Shown here piece by piece: positions 34,410 through 43,740 of a DNA stretch of 64,000 nucleotides. The notes beneath the pieces are model-generated. The model was given only the letters and a program-made list of their open reading frames with translations, had not been told where the DNA came from and did no database searches. Each line of letters starts with the position of its first letter. The stretch's first letter is position 1. The DNA is from Candidatus Aalborgicola lynettensis (GTDB taxonomy: Bacteria; Pseudomonadota; Gammaproteobacteria; Burkholderiales; Burkholderiaceae_C). The stretch covers positions 372,001 to 436,000 of the forward strand of contig JADJZE010000001.1 in assembly GCA_016719405.1 (NCBI GenBank), in the 5' to 3' direction. The position numbers and the translations under genes are program-made.

Positions 34410-34742
34410 ATGTTCAATAAAGGACAACTCGCCGGTTTGATGAAGCAGGCGCAGGCCATGCAGGACAACATGAAAAAAGCCCAGGACGAGTTGGGTTTTA
34501 TCGAGGTTACGGGCGAGTCGGGCGCGGGTCTGGTCAAGGTCACCATGACCTGCAAACACGATGTCAAACGCGTCACCATTGACCCCAGCCTGCTGGCCGA
34601 CGACAAGGACATGCTCGAAGATCTGGTCGCTGCCGCCTTCAACGCGGCGGTGCGCAAAGCGGAGGAACTGTCAACCGAGAAGATGGGCAAACTCACCGCG
34701 GGTATGCCCGGGCTGCCGGGTGGCATGAAGTTTCCGTTCTAA
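34410..34742 (+). CDS. ybaB: YbaB/EbfC nucleoid-associated protein
   Basis: 110 residues, the standard size. MFNKGQLAGLMKQAQAMQDNMKKAQDEL (coiled-coil helix), VTGESGAGLVKVTMTCKHDVKRVTIDPSLL (beta sheet with the GxGxVxV pattern), DLVAAAFNAAVRKAEELSTEKMGKLTAGMPGLPGGMKFPF. It binds DNA as a dimer and is nearly always between dnaX and recR. AAAGGAAATCC provides the ribosome site. It may be cotranscribed with dnaX across the hairpin repeats. Confidence 0.96.
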   Translation: MFNKGQLAGLMKQAQAMQDNMKKAQDELGFIEVTGESGAGLVKVTMTCKHDVKRVTIDPSLLADDKDMLEDLVAAAFNAAVRKAEELSTEKMGKLTAGMPGLPGGMKFPF

Positions 34743-34762
34743 AAGCGGCATGTGTTGATTGC

Positions 34763-35353
34763 ATGGCCGATACCCACGCGCTGGATGTCCTGATTCAGTC
34801 CCTGCGGCGCTTGCCGGGTGTGGGCGTCAAGTCGGCCCAGCGCATGGCGTTCCATTTGCTGCAGCATGACCGCGACGGTGCCCAGGCCCTGTCGCGTGCC
34901 CTGCAGGCCGCAGTGGGTGCGGTGCAGCATTGCGAACGCTGCCATACCTTTACCGAAGCGTTGGTGTGTGCCACCTGTCTGGACACCCGGCGCGACCACA
35001 GCAAGTTGTGTGTGGTGGAGACGCCGGCCGACCAATCGGCGCTGGAGCGCACCGGTGCGTACCACGGACTGTATTTTGTGCTGATGGGCAAGCTCAGTCC
35101 CCTGGATGGTGTGGGGCCGCACGATATTGGCCTCAAAAAGCTGTTCGATCGCGCCCTCGATGGCACGGTGGAGGAGGTCATTTTGGCCACCAACTTCACT
35201 GCCGAAGGCGAAGCAACGGCCCACGTCATCGGCGAGGCGCTGAAGACGCGGGGCTTGCGTATGACACGCCTGGCGCGTGGGGTGCCTGCGGGCAGCGAGT
35301 TGGAGTACGTCGATTTGGGCACCATTGCCCATGCGCTGGTAGACCGACGCTGA
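34763..35353 (+). CDS. recR: Recombination protein RecR
   Basis: 196 residues. N-terminal helix-hairpin-helix LIQSLRRLPGVGVKSAQRMAFHLL, C4 zinc finger (CERCHTFTEALVCATC), Toprim domain (LCVVETPADQSALERTGAYHGLYFVLMGKLSPLDGVGP) and GTVEEVILATNFTAEGEATA, ending TRLARGVPAGSELEYVDLGTIAHAL. It acts with RecF and RecO to load RecA at single-strand gaps. Starts 21 bases after ybaB. Convergent with mltD. Confidence 0.97.
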   Translation: MADTHALDVLIQSLRRLPGVGVKSAQRMAFHLLQHDRDGAQALSRALQAAVGAVQHCERCHTFTEALVCATCLDTRRDHSKLCVVETPADQSALERTGAYHGLYFVLMGKLSPLDGVGPHDIGLKKLFDRALDGTVEEVILATNFTAEGEATAHVIGEALKTRGLRMTRLARGVPAGSELEYVDLGTIAHALVDRR

Positions 35354-35362
35354 TCGGCCAGG

Positions 35363-37117
35363 TCAGCGTTTGGCGACGCGCGTTTTGGTGGCCTTGGCTC
35401 GTGGGGGCGCCTGGCGCACAGCGGTTTTTTTGGAAGCAGCGGCGCGCCGCATGGGTTTGGCTGCTACCGCGCGCTGAGCCGTTTTTGTGCGAGCCGCCTG
35501 GCGCGGCGCAGTTGGGTGTGCCGCCACTTTGTGTGGGGCGCTGATTGGGCCGGATGCCGCCCTGGCGGTGGCCCCAGTTGCGCGCACCGCAATCATGACC
35601 ACCACTTGCTGTCTGGGCTTGAAGCGGGCCGATACGCTGGTTTTGTTCCACTGTGCCAGCTGTTCGGCGTTGACTTTGTACCGGCGCGCCATGCTGGCGA
35701 CGTTGTCGCCCTTGCGGGCGCGCACCACCGTGCGTTTGAGGACGATTTCTGGTCCCAGCGACAACTGGCCGTTGTCGGCTACTTTTTCACTGACATCCAC
35801 CTGCATGCTGGAAGACCGTGGTACCAGCAGCGAGGAGCCGGCCCGCACCACCATGCGCGGGGGGATGGCGTTGACGTGGCGCAATTCGGCTTCCGACATG
35901 CCCACCCGTTTGGCCACTTCGGCAGGGTGCATGGTGCTGGGGGCCATCCAGACCGTCCAGGTGGCGAGGCGCCCACCACTGTAAGCATCCAGATTGGTCT
36001 GAAAAATTTCGGCATTCTTCCAGGGCAGCAGGATCTGCGGTGTGCCCGCAGCCAGAATCACCGGGCGGTTGACGGAGGGGTTAAGTGCCTTGAAGTCTTC
36101 CAGGGATATTTCGGCCAGGCGGGCCGCAATGGTCACATCCATGTCGCGGCGGATGGTGACGGTTTCAAAATAGGGGTGGTTCTCGATCAGTGGCAGTTTG
36201 GCGTTAAAAACGTCGGGTTGCGAGACGATGTTTTTAATGGCCTGGAGTTTGGGTACATAAAAGCGCGTTTCCATCGGCATGTTCAGGTCGGGGTAGCCGG
36301 TTGGCAGTCCTGCACGCTGGTTTTTGGCGATGGCCCTGCCCACGCTGCCTTCGCCCCAGTTGTAGGCGGCCAGCGCCAGATGCCAGTCTCCGAACATGCC
36401 ATACAGTTTGTCCAGGTAATCCAGGGCGGCGCGGGTCGAGGCCAGCACATCGCGGCGGTCATCGCGGAACGCGTTTTGCTTGAGTTCAAAATATTTTCCT
36501 GTGGCGGGCATAAACTGCCACATGCCTGCTGCCTTGGCGCCAGAAACCGCCTGGGGGTTGAAGGCGCTTTCGATGAAGGGCAGCAAGGCCAGTTCGGTTG
36601 GCATGTTGCGCAGTTCAAGTTCCTCAACAATGTGGAACAGGTATTTTTTTGACCGGTCCGTCATGCGGAATATGTAATCCGGACGCGCCACGTACCATTG
36701 TTCGCGGTCCTGCACCAGGTTGTTTTGGAGGTCTGGCATGGCATATCCGCGGCGAATACGGTCCCACAAATCGACCGGTGGTACGAGCGAGGTAACCACT
36801 CGGGAGGGCGCCTGCGCAATGTCGATGACTGCCAGCGGAGTGTGTTCCGTGTCGGGGCGTGCCAGTGCAGCCGATGCCGCAATGTCCACAGGGGTCAGTA
36901 CGGACGCAGCCACCGGCGTGCTAACCGGGCTGGCGTGGGGTGTTGGCGTGGGTTGCGCGGAGCCCAAATTGCGGCTGGATTGCAAAGCAATGCCGTCTTG
37001 GGCTTGGGCAGCAGGGGGCACGGCGTCGCGGGCCACTGGGGGCGCAGACAGTGGTGTGCTGGAGCACGCGGTGAGCCACAGCAGTGTGGTGATGCAGAAA
37101 ATTTTGAGCAATGTCAT
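35363..37117 (-). CDS. mltD: Membrane-bound lytic murein transglycosylase D (LysM)
   Basis: 584 residues from ATG 37117, which overlaps the gloB stop (ATGA). Lipoprotein signal MTLLKIFCITTLLWLTACSS. Lytic transglycosylase domain: ALLPFIESAFNPQAVSGAKAAGMWQFMPATGKYF with catalytic glutamate in FIES, and ALAAYNWGEGSVGRAI. Next a YgdR/LysM-associated segment, then at least one LysM-like unit (VRARKGDNVASMARRYKVNAEQLAQWN). The last about 80 residues are a very basic Lys/Arg/Ala tail (ARTKTAQRAVAAKPMRRAAASKKTAVRQ), unusual for MltD. It cleaves peptidoglycan glycan strands from the outer membrane. Confidence 0.92.
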   Translation of the reverse strand: MTLLKIFCITTLLWLTACSSTPLSAPPVARDAVPPAAQAQDGIALQSSRNLGSAQPTPTPHASPVSTPVAASVLTPVDIAASAALARPDTEHTPLAVIDIAQAPSRVVTSLVPPVDLWDRIRRGYAMPDLQNNLVQDREQWYVARPDYIFRMTDRSKKYLFHIVEELELRNMPTELALLPFIESAFNPQAVSGAKAAGMWQFMPATGKYFELKQNAFRDDRRDVLASTRAALDYLDKLYGMFGDWHLALAAYNWGEGSVGRAIAKNQRAGLPTGYPDLNMPMETRFYVPKLQAIKNIVSQPDVFNAKLPLIENHPYFETVTIRRDMDVTIAARLAEISLEDFKALNPSVNRPVILAAGTPQILLPWKNAEIFQTNLDAYSGGRLATWTVWMAPSTMHPAEVAKRVGMSEAELRHVNAIPPRMVVRAGSSLLVPRSSSMQVDVSEKVADNGQLSLGPEIVLKRTVVRARKGDNVASMARRYKVNAEQLAQWNKTSVSARFKPRQQVVVMIAVRATGATARAASGPISAPHKVAAHPTAPRQAARTKTAQRAVAAKPMRRAAASKKTAVRQAPPRAKATKTRVAKR

Positions 37118-37884
37118 CGGTATTGGTTTTTCCATTGGCGCAGCGTCGCAAAGATGCCATCGCGTTCAACGGCGGCTGCATCAAATGCGCAGACCGATGC
37201 GGCGACGGTGGGCTGTGTGCAGCGCAAAAAGGGATTGATCTGGCGCTCAAGGCCGATGCTGGAGGGCAATGTTGGCAGGCCTTGCACCCGCAAGTGGTGT
37301 GCCCGTGCGCTGTAGTCCATCAAGTCGGCATTGTCGGGCTCCACTGCGCGCGCAAATTGCAGGTTACTCAGGGTGTACTCGTGGGCGCAACATACACGGG
37401 TTGCGTCGGGCAGGGCGGCCAATTGCGCCAGTGAGTGCTGCATTTGCGCCGACGTGCCCTCAAACAGGCGGCCACAGCCGCCACTGAACAAGGTGTCGCC
37501 ACAAAACAGCAGGGGTGTGGCACCCGGTGTGGTGCCAAAGTACGCAATGTGCCCGGTGGTATGGCCAGGAACATCGAGCACCTGAAAGTCCACCCCCAGC
37601 ACATGGATGTGATCACCGCCATGCACACGCCGCAGCGGCTCTGGCATGGGCTCGTTGGCCGGTCCGAAGACCTGCGCCCCGGTTGCGTCGCGCAAAATAT
37701 TCACGCCAGCGGTATGGTCCGGGTGGTGGTGGGTGACTAAAATGCCCTGCAGCTGAACGCCTTCGCGTTGCAGTGCCAAGACGACCGGTTGTGCATCTCC
37801 GGGGTCCACCACCCATGCATGTTGCCCGTCGTGCAACATCCAGATGTAGTTGTCGACAAAGGCGGGCAGCGGTATTAACTTCAT
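37114..37884 (-). CDS. gloB: Hydroxyacylglutathione hydrolase (glyoxalase II)
   Basis: 256 residues of the metallo-beta-lactamase fold: MKLIPLPAFVDNYIWMLHDG, VVDPGD, the metal motif VTHHHPDHTAG, VPGHTTGHIAYFG, LFCGDTLFSGGCGRLFEGT and CCAHEYTLSNLQFA. It hydrolyses S-lactoylglutathione to lactate and glutathione in methylglyoxal detoxification. The ATG at 37884 overlaps the ATG of the divergent methyltransferase gene within CATG; a TTG two codons upstream is the alternative. First gene of an operon with mltD. Confidence 0.95.
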   Translation of the reverse strand: MKLIPLPAFVDNYIWMLHDGQHAWVVDPGDAQPVVLALQREGVQLQGILVTHHHPDHTAGVNILRDATGAQVFGPANEPMPEPLRRVHGGDHIHVLGVDFQVLDVPGHTTGHIAYFGTTPGATPLLFCGDTLFSGGCGRLFEGTSAQMQHSLAQLAALPDATRVCCAHEYTLSNLQFARAVEPDNADLMDYSARAHHLRVQGLPTLPSSIGLERQINPFLRCTQPTVAASVCAFDAAAVERDGIFATLRQWKNQYR

Positions 37885-38677
37885 GAGCAATCAAATTATA
37901 GATTTGCAGGACTGGCTTCAGACCCCGGTCGGGCGTTATTTGCTGGCTTGGGAACGTATTCAGGTCGATGAAGCGGTGGCCGATATTTTTGGTTACCACG
38001 CGCTGCAATTGGGGGTGCCAGAACTCGATGGTTTGCAGGCCAACCGCATGCCACACCAATGGCTGGCTACAGAAACGCTGACGCATGGTGACGGCGTGCC
38101 GGGTCGGCCTTCCCTTCTCTGTGATTTCACGGCATTGCCTTTTCCTGCCGCCAGTCTGGATCTGGTGGTGCTCCCCCATACGCTGGAGTTCAGCATCGAC
38201 CCCCACGCGACGCTGCGTGAAGTCGAGCGCGTGCTGGTGCCGGAGGGGCGGGTGGTGATTTGCGGGCTCAACCCGATGAGTTTGTGGGGCTTGCGGCAGC
38301 GGCGGGCCCGTCTTTACCAAAAAATGGGTGTGGGCAATTTGTTTTTGCCCGACGCCGGTGAGTTTATTGGTTACTGGCGCTTGCGGGACTGGCTGCGGCT
38401 GCTCGGTTTTGAAGTCGAGGTGGCGGATTTTGGTTGTTACCGACCGGGTGTGAACAGCGAAGCATGGCTGCAGCGCTTTGAATGGATGGATCGCGCCGGC
38501 CCGCGTTGGTGGCCGATTTTGGGCGCCGCCTATTTCATTGTGGCCGTCAAGCGCGTGCGCGGTATGCGTTTGCTGGAGCCTGGCTGGAAAGCGGCATCGG
38601 TGCGGGTGCGCAAATCGGTTCCGCTTGCCAACCGGACGCACAACAACCGACTGGATGCAAAAATTGAAACAGAGTGA
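37883..38677 (+). CDS. SAM-dependent methyltransferase, YafS-like
   Basis: 264 residues. IDLQDWLQTPVGRYLLAWERIQVDEAVADIFGYHALQLG, then LLCDFTALPFPAASLDLVVLPHTLEFSIDPHATLREVERVLVPEGRVVICGLNPMSLWG, the motif IV-VI region of class I methyltransferases. A clear glycine-rich motif I is missing, as in YafS of E. coli. The order gloB (divergent)-methyltransferase-rnhA is the E. coli gloB-yafS-rnhA order. Substrate unknown. The start codon shares bases with that of gloB. Confidence 0.85.
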   Translation: MSNQIIDLQDWLQTPVGRYLLAWERIQVDEAVADIFGYHALQLGVPELDGLQANRMPHQWLATETLTHGDGVPGRPSLLCDFTALPFPAASLDLVVLPHTLEFSIDPHATLREVERVLVPEGRVVICGLNPMSLWGLRQRRARLYQKMGVGNLFLPDAGEFIGYWRLRDWLRLLGFEVEVADFGCYRPGVNSEAWLQRFEWMDRAGPRWWPILGAAYFIVAVKRVRGMRLLEPGWKAASVRVRKSVPLANRTHNNRLDAKIETE

Positions 38678-38687
38678 GGATTCGCGA

Positions 38688-39140
38688 TTGACTACGGTTG
38701 CAATTTATACAGACGGTGCCTGCAAAGGCAACCCCGGCCCGGGTGGTTGGGGCGCTTTGCTGCGGTCTGCCGATGGAACCGTCAAAGAATTGTTTGGCGG
38801 GGAATTGGGTACCACCAACAACCGCATGGAAATGATGGCCGTGATTCAGGCATTGACCCTGTTAAAGCGCCCCTGTCAGATCACCTTGCACCTGGACAGC
38901 CAGTATGTGCTCAAGGGAATCACCGAGTGGCTGGCGGGCTGGAAAGCCAAGGGCTGGAAGACCGCCGCCAAACAGCCGGTGAAAAATGTCGACCTGTGGC
39001 AGCAATTGGACCAACTGGTTGCGAACCATGGCCATGCGATTGAGTGGCAGTGGGTCAAGGGCCATGCCGGCGACCCTGGCAATGAGCGTGCGGATGCCCT
39101 GGCCAATTTGGGTGTTGAGCAGGCCCTGCGCCAGCGGTGA
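38688..39140 (+). CDS. rnhA: Ribonuclease HI
   Basis: 150 residues. VAIYTDGACKGNPGPGGWGALL, ELGTTNNRMEMMAVIQAL, LHLDSQYVLKGITEWLAGWKAKGW and WQWVKGHAGDPGNERADALAN supply the D-E-D-D catalytic set and handle region. It cuts RNA in RNA-DNA hybrids. A TTG start at 38688 (MTTVAIYTDG) has GTGAGG eight bases upstream and matches the family length; an ATG at 38655 overlapping the upstream gene is possible. No dnaQ follows, unlike E. coli. Confidence 0.95.
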   Translation: MTTVAIYTDGACKGNPGPGGWGALLRSADGTVKELFGGELGTTNNRMEMMAVIQALTLLKRPCQITLHLDSQYVLKGITEWLAGWKAKGWKTAAKQPVKNVDLWQQLDQLVANHGHAIEWQWVKGHAGDPGNERADALANLGVEQALRQR

Positions 39141-39161
39141 TGGGTATTGCGCACTGAACGT

Positions 39162-40370
39162 ATGACGACACAACGCCTTGCATCTTTGTTGAGACTGAAG
39201 TGGTTTGTGTTTGTTGTTGCCACAGTGCTGCAGGCTTGCGGTGGCAAAACGGAGGGCTTTGCGGCAACGGCCTCCAGTGGGACAAAGGCTGCCGGGGCTT
39301 TGGGGGGCGCACCTGGTGGGGCGGCGATTGCTGTTTCGACAGTGGCGGCGCAGCAGCGTGATTTTGACGTGACGCTGGAAACCATGGGCACCGTGACCCC
39401 CTTGTCCAGTGTGGACATCAAACCGCAAATCAGCAGCGTTGTGACGCGGGTTCACGTCAAGGAAGGCCAGTTCGTCAAAGCGGGCGAATTGTTGTTCACA
39501 CTGGATGCGCGTGCCGACCAGGCCAATGTGGCCAAAGTGCGCGCACAAATGCAGCGGGATGCGGCTTTGCTGGCCGATGCCCAGCGCCAGTTGGCCCGCA
39601 GCCGTGATTTGTTGGACAAGGGCTTTGTATCCCAAGGGGCGCTGGACTCCAATCAGACCCAGGTCGATTCCCAATTGGCCAATCTGGCGGCCAACCGTGC
39701 CGCGCTGGAGGCTGCGCAGTTGGCCCTGTCGTACAGCAGTGTGCGTGCACCGGGTGCCGGTCGCCTGGGTGCTATCAACGTGTATCCGGGTAGTGCCGTG
39801 CAGGCCAACCAGACCAGCCTGGTAACGGTGACGCAACTCGACCCCATCAACATCAGTTTCACCGTGCCGCAGCGTTATTTGGACGTGGTTTTAAAGGGGC
39901 TGAAGGCGGGTGGTTCTGTGGTGCGCGCCCGTTTGGGCGAGGCAGGGCTTGAACGCAAGGGAGCGCTGCAATTTGTCGACAGTGCCGTGGATGCCGCTAC
40001 CGGTATGGTCAAGGTGAGGGCGCGTTTTGCCAACCAAGATGCCAGCCTCTGGCCAGGTGCCTTTGTCAAAGTGACCTTGCTATCCGCTACCTTGCCCCGC
40101 GCGGTGGTTCTACCGGCGGCAACCCTGGTGCAAACCAGCCAGGGGACGCTGGTTTACGTGTCGGACAAAGGCAAAGCGGCACGCCGTTCGGTCAAGGTGC
40201 TGGCATTTCAGGGCGATGCAGTAGCCGTTGAGGGCGTCGCGGCCGGTGAGCGGGTGGTGTTGGAAGGCCGCCAGAACGTGCGCCCGGACGCAGCATTGCT
40301 GGAGCGTGCACCCGTCGCCAACACGGCACCGGCTCCAGTGCCCGCAGGCGCTGCGTCGTCTGCACCATGA
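39162..40370 (+). CDS. RND efflux periplasmic adaptor (MexA/AcrA-like)
   Basis: 402 residues from ATG 39162. Lipoprotein-type signal with FVVATVLQACGGK. Beta-barrel and lipoyl halves: VTPLSSVDIKPQISSVVTRVHVKEGQFVKAGELLFTLDAR, a helical hairpin (AQMQRDAALLADAQRQLARSRDLLDKGFVSQGALD), YSSVRAPGAGRLGAINVYPGSAVQ, then LVTVTQLDPINISFTVPQ and VLPAATLVQTSQGTLVYV. It links the inner-membrane pump encoded next (overlap ATGA) to an outer-membrane channel, which is not encoded here. Substrates likely drugs or organic compounds. Confidence 0.94.
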   Translation: MTTQRLASLLRLKWFVFVVATVLQACGGKTEGFAATASSGTKAAGALGGAPGGAAIAVSTVAAQQRDFDVTLETMGTVTPLSSVDIKPQISSVVTRVHVKEGQFVKAGELLFTLDARADQANVAKVRAQMQRDAALLADAQRQLARSRDLLDKGFVSQGALDSNQTQVDSQLANLAANRAALEAAQLALSYSSVRAPGAGRLGAINVYPGSAVQANQTSLVTVTQLDPINISFTVPQRYLDVVLKGLKAGGSVVRARLGEAGLERKGALQFVDSAVDAATGMVKVRARFANQDASLWPGAFVKVTLLSATLPRAVVLPAATLVQTSQGTLVYVSDKGKAARRSVKVLAFQGDAVAVEGVAAGERVVLEGRQNVRPDAALLERAPVANTAPAPVPAGAASSAP

Positions 40371-43300
40371 ATCTCTCGGAACTCTTTATTCGCCGACCGG
40401 TGATGACGGTGCTGCTCAACCTGGCGATTGTGCTGGCCGGGGTTTTTGCAATTCGCAGCATTCCGGTGGCGGCCTTGCCGAGTTATGACACGGCGGTCAT
40501 CAATGTGTCGGCGGCCTTTCCGGGCGCCAGCCCAGAGACCATGGCAACCTCGGTGGCGTTGCCGCTGGAGAAGCAATTTCAGACCATTGCGGGCTTGTCC
40601 GTCATCAGTTCCACGAGTTTGCTGGGCAGTACCTCGTTGACACTGGAGTTTGAAGAGGGACGCAACATTGACGGCGCTGCATTGGACGTGCAGGCGGCCT
40701 TGTTGCGGGCGCAGCGCTCCTTGCCGCAGGATATGACCCAGCTGCCGGCCTACCGCAAGGTCAACCCGGCCGATGCGCCGGTTTTGCTGGTGTCGCTGAC
40801 GTCGCCGTCGATGCCTTTAACAGATCTGCAAGACTATGCGGAACACCTGATATCGCCCACCTTGTCCACGATTGAGGGGGTGGCGCAAATCAATATCTTT
40901 GGTGCCAAGCGTTTTGCCGTGCGGGTGCGGGTGTTGCCCCAGGCGCTGGCCGCACGCAACCTCAGCATGGACGAGTTGGCGTCTGCCTTGCGTGCCGCCA
41001 ATGTGAATACGCCCTTGGGGACATTGGAGGGAAATCGCCAGCTTTTGACCCTGCAGGCCAACCAGCAGTTGCGTGCGGCAGCCGAATTTGCGGAGCTGAT
41101 CGTTGCCAATCGCAATGGCACACCCGTGCGCTTGAAAGACGTGGCTTCTGTGGAGGACAGTGTCGAAACGATTCGGTCGTACGCCAATTTGAATGGTGAG
41201 CCTTCCATCACCCTGGCTGTATTGCGCCAACCGGGTGCCAATACCGTGCGGGTGGTGGAGGCGGTCCGCGCTGCGCTGCCCAGGCTCAAGGATCAGATGC
41301 CGCAGTCGATCAATATGACGGCCATTAATGATCGCTCGGTTTCGGTGCGCGAGGCCTTGCACGATGTTTCGCTGACGCTGCTGGGCACGATTGTGCTGGT
41401 GGTGCTGGTGATTTTTCTGTTTTTGCGCCGCTTTGTGGCCACCGCTATTCCGGTTTTGTCCTTGCCCGTGTCTCTGATGGGTGCGGTGGCCCTGCTGTGG
41501 GGCATGCATTACAGCCTGGACAACATTTCTTTGCTCGGCCTGACCTTGGCAGTGGGGCTGGTGGTGGACGACGCGATTGTGATGTTGGAGAACATCATGC
41601 GCCATGTCGAAAACGGTGAAAAACCCTTTGCGGCGGCCTTGCGTGGGGCGCGCGAAGTAGGTTTCACCATCATTTCTATTTCTACATCGCTGATCGCCGT
41701 TTTTATCCCGATCTTTTTTATGCCGGGTGTCATTGGCCTGCTGTTTCATGAATTTGCCGTGGTGGTGGGCTTGGCTATTGTGGTGTCAGCGTTTGTTTCG
41801 CTGAGCTTGGTGCCCATGTTGGCCAGCCGGTTCTTGACTCAGGAGTCGCACACCGTGCAGCACAGCCGCATGATTGTGTGGTTTGAGCAGGCCTTTGCGG
41901 CCATGTTGCGGGCCTACACCCGCACGCTGGATGCGGCCCTGAAACACCGCAAATGGGTCTTGGGTGTGGCGCTGCTGACTTTTATTGCCACGGCGTGGCT
42001 GTTTCAGGCCATTTCGAAAGGGTTTTTTCCGCAAGAGGATATTGGGCAAATCACCGTCAGCACCGAGGCGGCTGAAGACATTTCATTTGCCGAAATGGTG
42101 CGCTTGCAAGACCGGGCGGCCGCAATCTTCCGGGCCGATGCCAATGTGGCGGCGGTGAGTTCCTTCATGGGCGGAAACAATGCGTCCAACACCGGGCGCA
42201 TGTTTGTGACACTCAAGCCGCGCAACCAGCGCCAACCCATGAAGCAGGTGATAGAAGGGCTGCGGCGTCAACTGCGCGAGGTCAGCGGCATCAGTGTATT
42301 CATGCGGCCGATTCAGAACTTGCAATTGGGCGGGCGCCCGAGCAAGGCGCAGTTTCAGTACATTTTGCAGAGTGTGCGGGCCGATGAATTGAACGATTGG
42401 GCCATCAAATTGCAAGAGCAGCTGCGCGCTGACCCCTTGTTTCGCGATGTGACGAGCGACGTTCAAATGCGCGGGCTGCAAGCCCAACTGCATATTGACC
42501 GTGACCGCGCCAATGCCCTGGGTGTGTCGATGGAGGCGGTGCGCGCTGCGTTGTTTGGGGCTTTTGGTGCGCGCCAGGTGTCGACGATTTATCTACCCAC
42601 CGACAGTTACCAGGTTATTTTGGAAGCCGCGCCAGAGGCCAAGCAGGATGAGGGGGCCATCAACGGCATTTATGCCCGCGCCAACACCGGGGCACTGGTG
42701 CCGCTGGCGTCGTTTACCACCGTGGAGCGCACGGTGGGCCCCACGTCCATCAACCATGTGGGGCAGTTGCAAGCCGTAACGCTGTCGTTTAACCTGGCGC
42801 CGGGTGCGGCGCTGGGCACGGCGACGGCACGTATCGACCACGCCCGTGATGCCATTCGTATGCCCCCGTCCATCATCGCCAGTTACGGTGGAGAGGCGGC
42901 GGTCTTCAAAAACTCCCAGGGCAGCCAGGTGGTGCTGATTATTTCGGCATTGCTGGTCATTTATGTGCTGCTGGGGGTGCTGTACGAGAGCTATATCCAT
43001 CCACTCACCATTTTGGCGGGCTTGCCATCCGCCGCGGTGGGGGCGTTGGGAACGCTGATGCTGCTGGGGCATGACCTCACGGTGATTGCCACCATCGGCA
43101 TTTTGTTGTTGATTGGCATTGTGAAGAAGAACGCCATCATGATGATTGACTTTGCCCTGGATGCGCAACGCCACCGGGCAATGCCAGCCGAGCAAGCGAT
43201 ACGCGAGGCGTGTCTATTGCGTTTTCGCCCCATCATGATGACGACCTTGGCGGCATTGATGGGGGCACTGCCCATTGCATTTGGCTGGGGGGCGGGCGCC

Positions 43301-43447
43301 GAGTTGCGCCAGCCGCTGGGTTTGGCCGTGGTGGGCGGGCTGGTGTTTTCACAGGCGGTCACGCTCTACATCACACCGGTGATCTACTTGGCATTGGATC
43401 GGTTCAGCGGAAAAGGGCCGGTGCTGACCTTGGAGAACCCAGAATAG
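40367..43447 (+). CDS. RND multidrug efflux permease (AcrB/MdtB-like)
   Basis: 1026 residues, full length. MNLSELFIRRPVMTVLLNLAIVLAGVFAI opens helix 1; FPGASPETMATSVALPLE, GLTLAVGLVVDDAIVMLEN in helix 4 (the two aspartates of proton relay, VVDD) and GIVKKNAIMMIDFA in helix 10 (lysine of the relay) are all intact. FRPIMMTTLAALMGALPIA and a final YLALDRFSGKGPVLTLENPE. It pumps out substrates from the periplasm and inner membrane using proton motive force. A segment of its 3' end is repeated at 46.9-47.0 kb. Confidence 0.96.
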   Translation: MNLSELFIRRPVMTVLLNLAIVLAGVFAIRSIPVAALPSYDTAVINVSAAFPGASPETMATSVALPLEKQFQTIAGLSVISSTSLLGSTSLTLEFEEGRNIDGAALDVQAALLRAQRSLPQDMTQLPAYRKVNPADAPVLLVSLTSPSMPLTDLQDYAEHLISPTLSTIEGVAQINIFGAKRFAVRVRVLPQALAARNLSMDELASALRAANVNTPLGTLEGNRQLLTLQANQQLRAAAEFAELIVANRNGTPVRLKDVASVEDSVETIRSYANLNGEPSITLAVLRQPGANTVRVVEAVRAALPRLKDQMPQSINMTAINDRSVSVREALHDVSLTLLGTIVLVVLVIFLFLRRFVATAIPVLSLPVSLMGAVALLWGMHYSLDNISLLGLTLAVGLVVDDAIVMLENIMRHVENGEKPFAAALRGAREVGFTIISISTSLIAVFIPIFFMPGVIGLLFHEFAVVVGLAIVVSAFVSLSLVPMLASRFLTQESHTVQHSRMIVWFEQAFAAMLRAYTRTLDAALKHRKWVLGVALLTFIATAWLFQAISKGFFPQEDIGQITVSTEAAEDISFAEMVRLQDRAAAIFRADANVAAVSSFMGGNNASNTGRMFVTLKPRNQRQPMKQVIEGLRRQLREVSGISVFMRPIQNLQLGGRPSKAQFQYILQSVRADELNDWAIKLQEQLRADPLFRDVTSDVQMRGLQAQLHIDRDRANALGVSMEAVRAALFGAFGARQVSTIYLPTDSYQVILEAAPEAKQDEGAINGIYARANTGALVPLASFTTVERTVGPTSINHVGQLQAVTLSFNLAPGAALGTATARIDHARDAIRMPPSIIASYGGEAAVFKNSQGSQVVLIISALLVIYVLLGVLYESYIHPLTILAGLPSAAVGALGTLMLLGHDLTVIATIGILLLIGIVKKNAIMMIDFALDAQRHRAMPAEQAIREACLLRFRPIMMTTLAALMGALPIAFGWGAGAELRQPLGLAVVGGLVFSQAVTLYITPVIYLALDRFSGKGPVLTLENPE

Positions 43448-43518
43448 CTATAAATACAGTAGCTGCCCCCGCACGTCCCACCGGCGCTGCAGCCCGAGTG
43501 GGCTTGAGTTTTGAGCGC
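43445..43518 (+). repeat. Dispersed palindromic repeat, copy d
   Basis: TAGCTATAAATACAGTAGCTGC, then CCGCACGTCCCACCGGCGC and AGCCCGAGTGGGCTTGAGTTTTGAGCGCC. It starts at the stop codon of the RND permease. Confidence 0.78.
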
Positions 43519-43564
43519 CCGCTCTGGCACCGCACCATGCCCGCCGCCGCCCGTTCCGCGCAAC

Positions 43565-43681
43565 CCCACACGTAAAGTCGTAGCTATTGGGGTGGAAATG
43601 CGGTTTCCACTGCTGCTGCACCACTTGGGCTACAGCTTGCGGGATTTCCATGCGCTTGACTGGCTTGGGGTGATAAGAGCC
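43565..43681 (-). pseudogene. Group II intron reverse transcriptase relic
   Basis: GSYHPKPVKRMEIP followed by QAVAQVVQQQWKPHFHPNSYDF matches the RT0-RT2 stretch of intron maturases (typically GxYxPxPVRRVEIPK ... QQAVxQVLxPxxxPxFHPNSYGFRPGR), with the section between them deleted and the SYGFRPGR motif decayed. About 40 codons remain. No intron RNA domain V is recognised nearby. Confidence 0.6.
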
Positions 43682-43740
43682 GGCTACTCCACCGTAACCA
43701 CCACCGCCACGCCCATGCATCCGTACGCGGCGGTCAAAAC

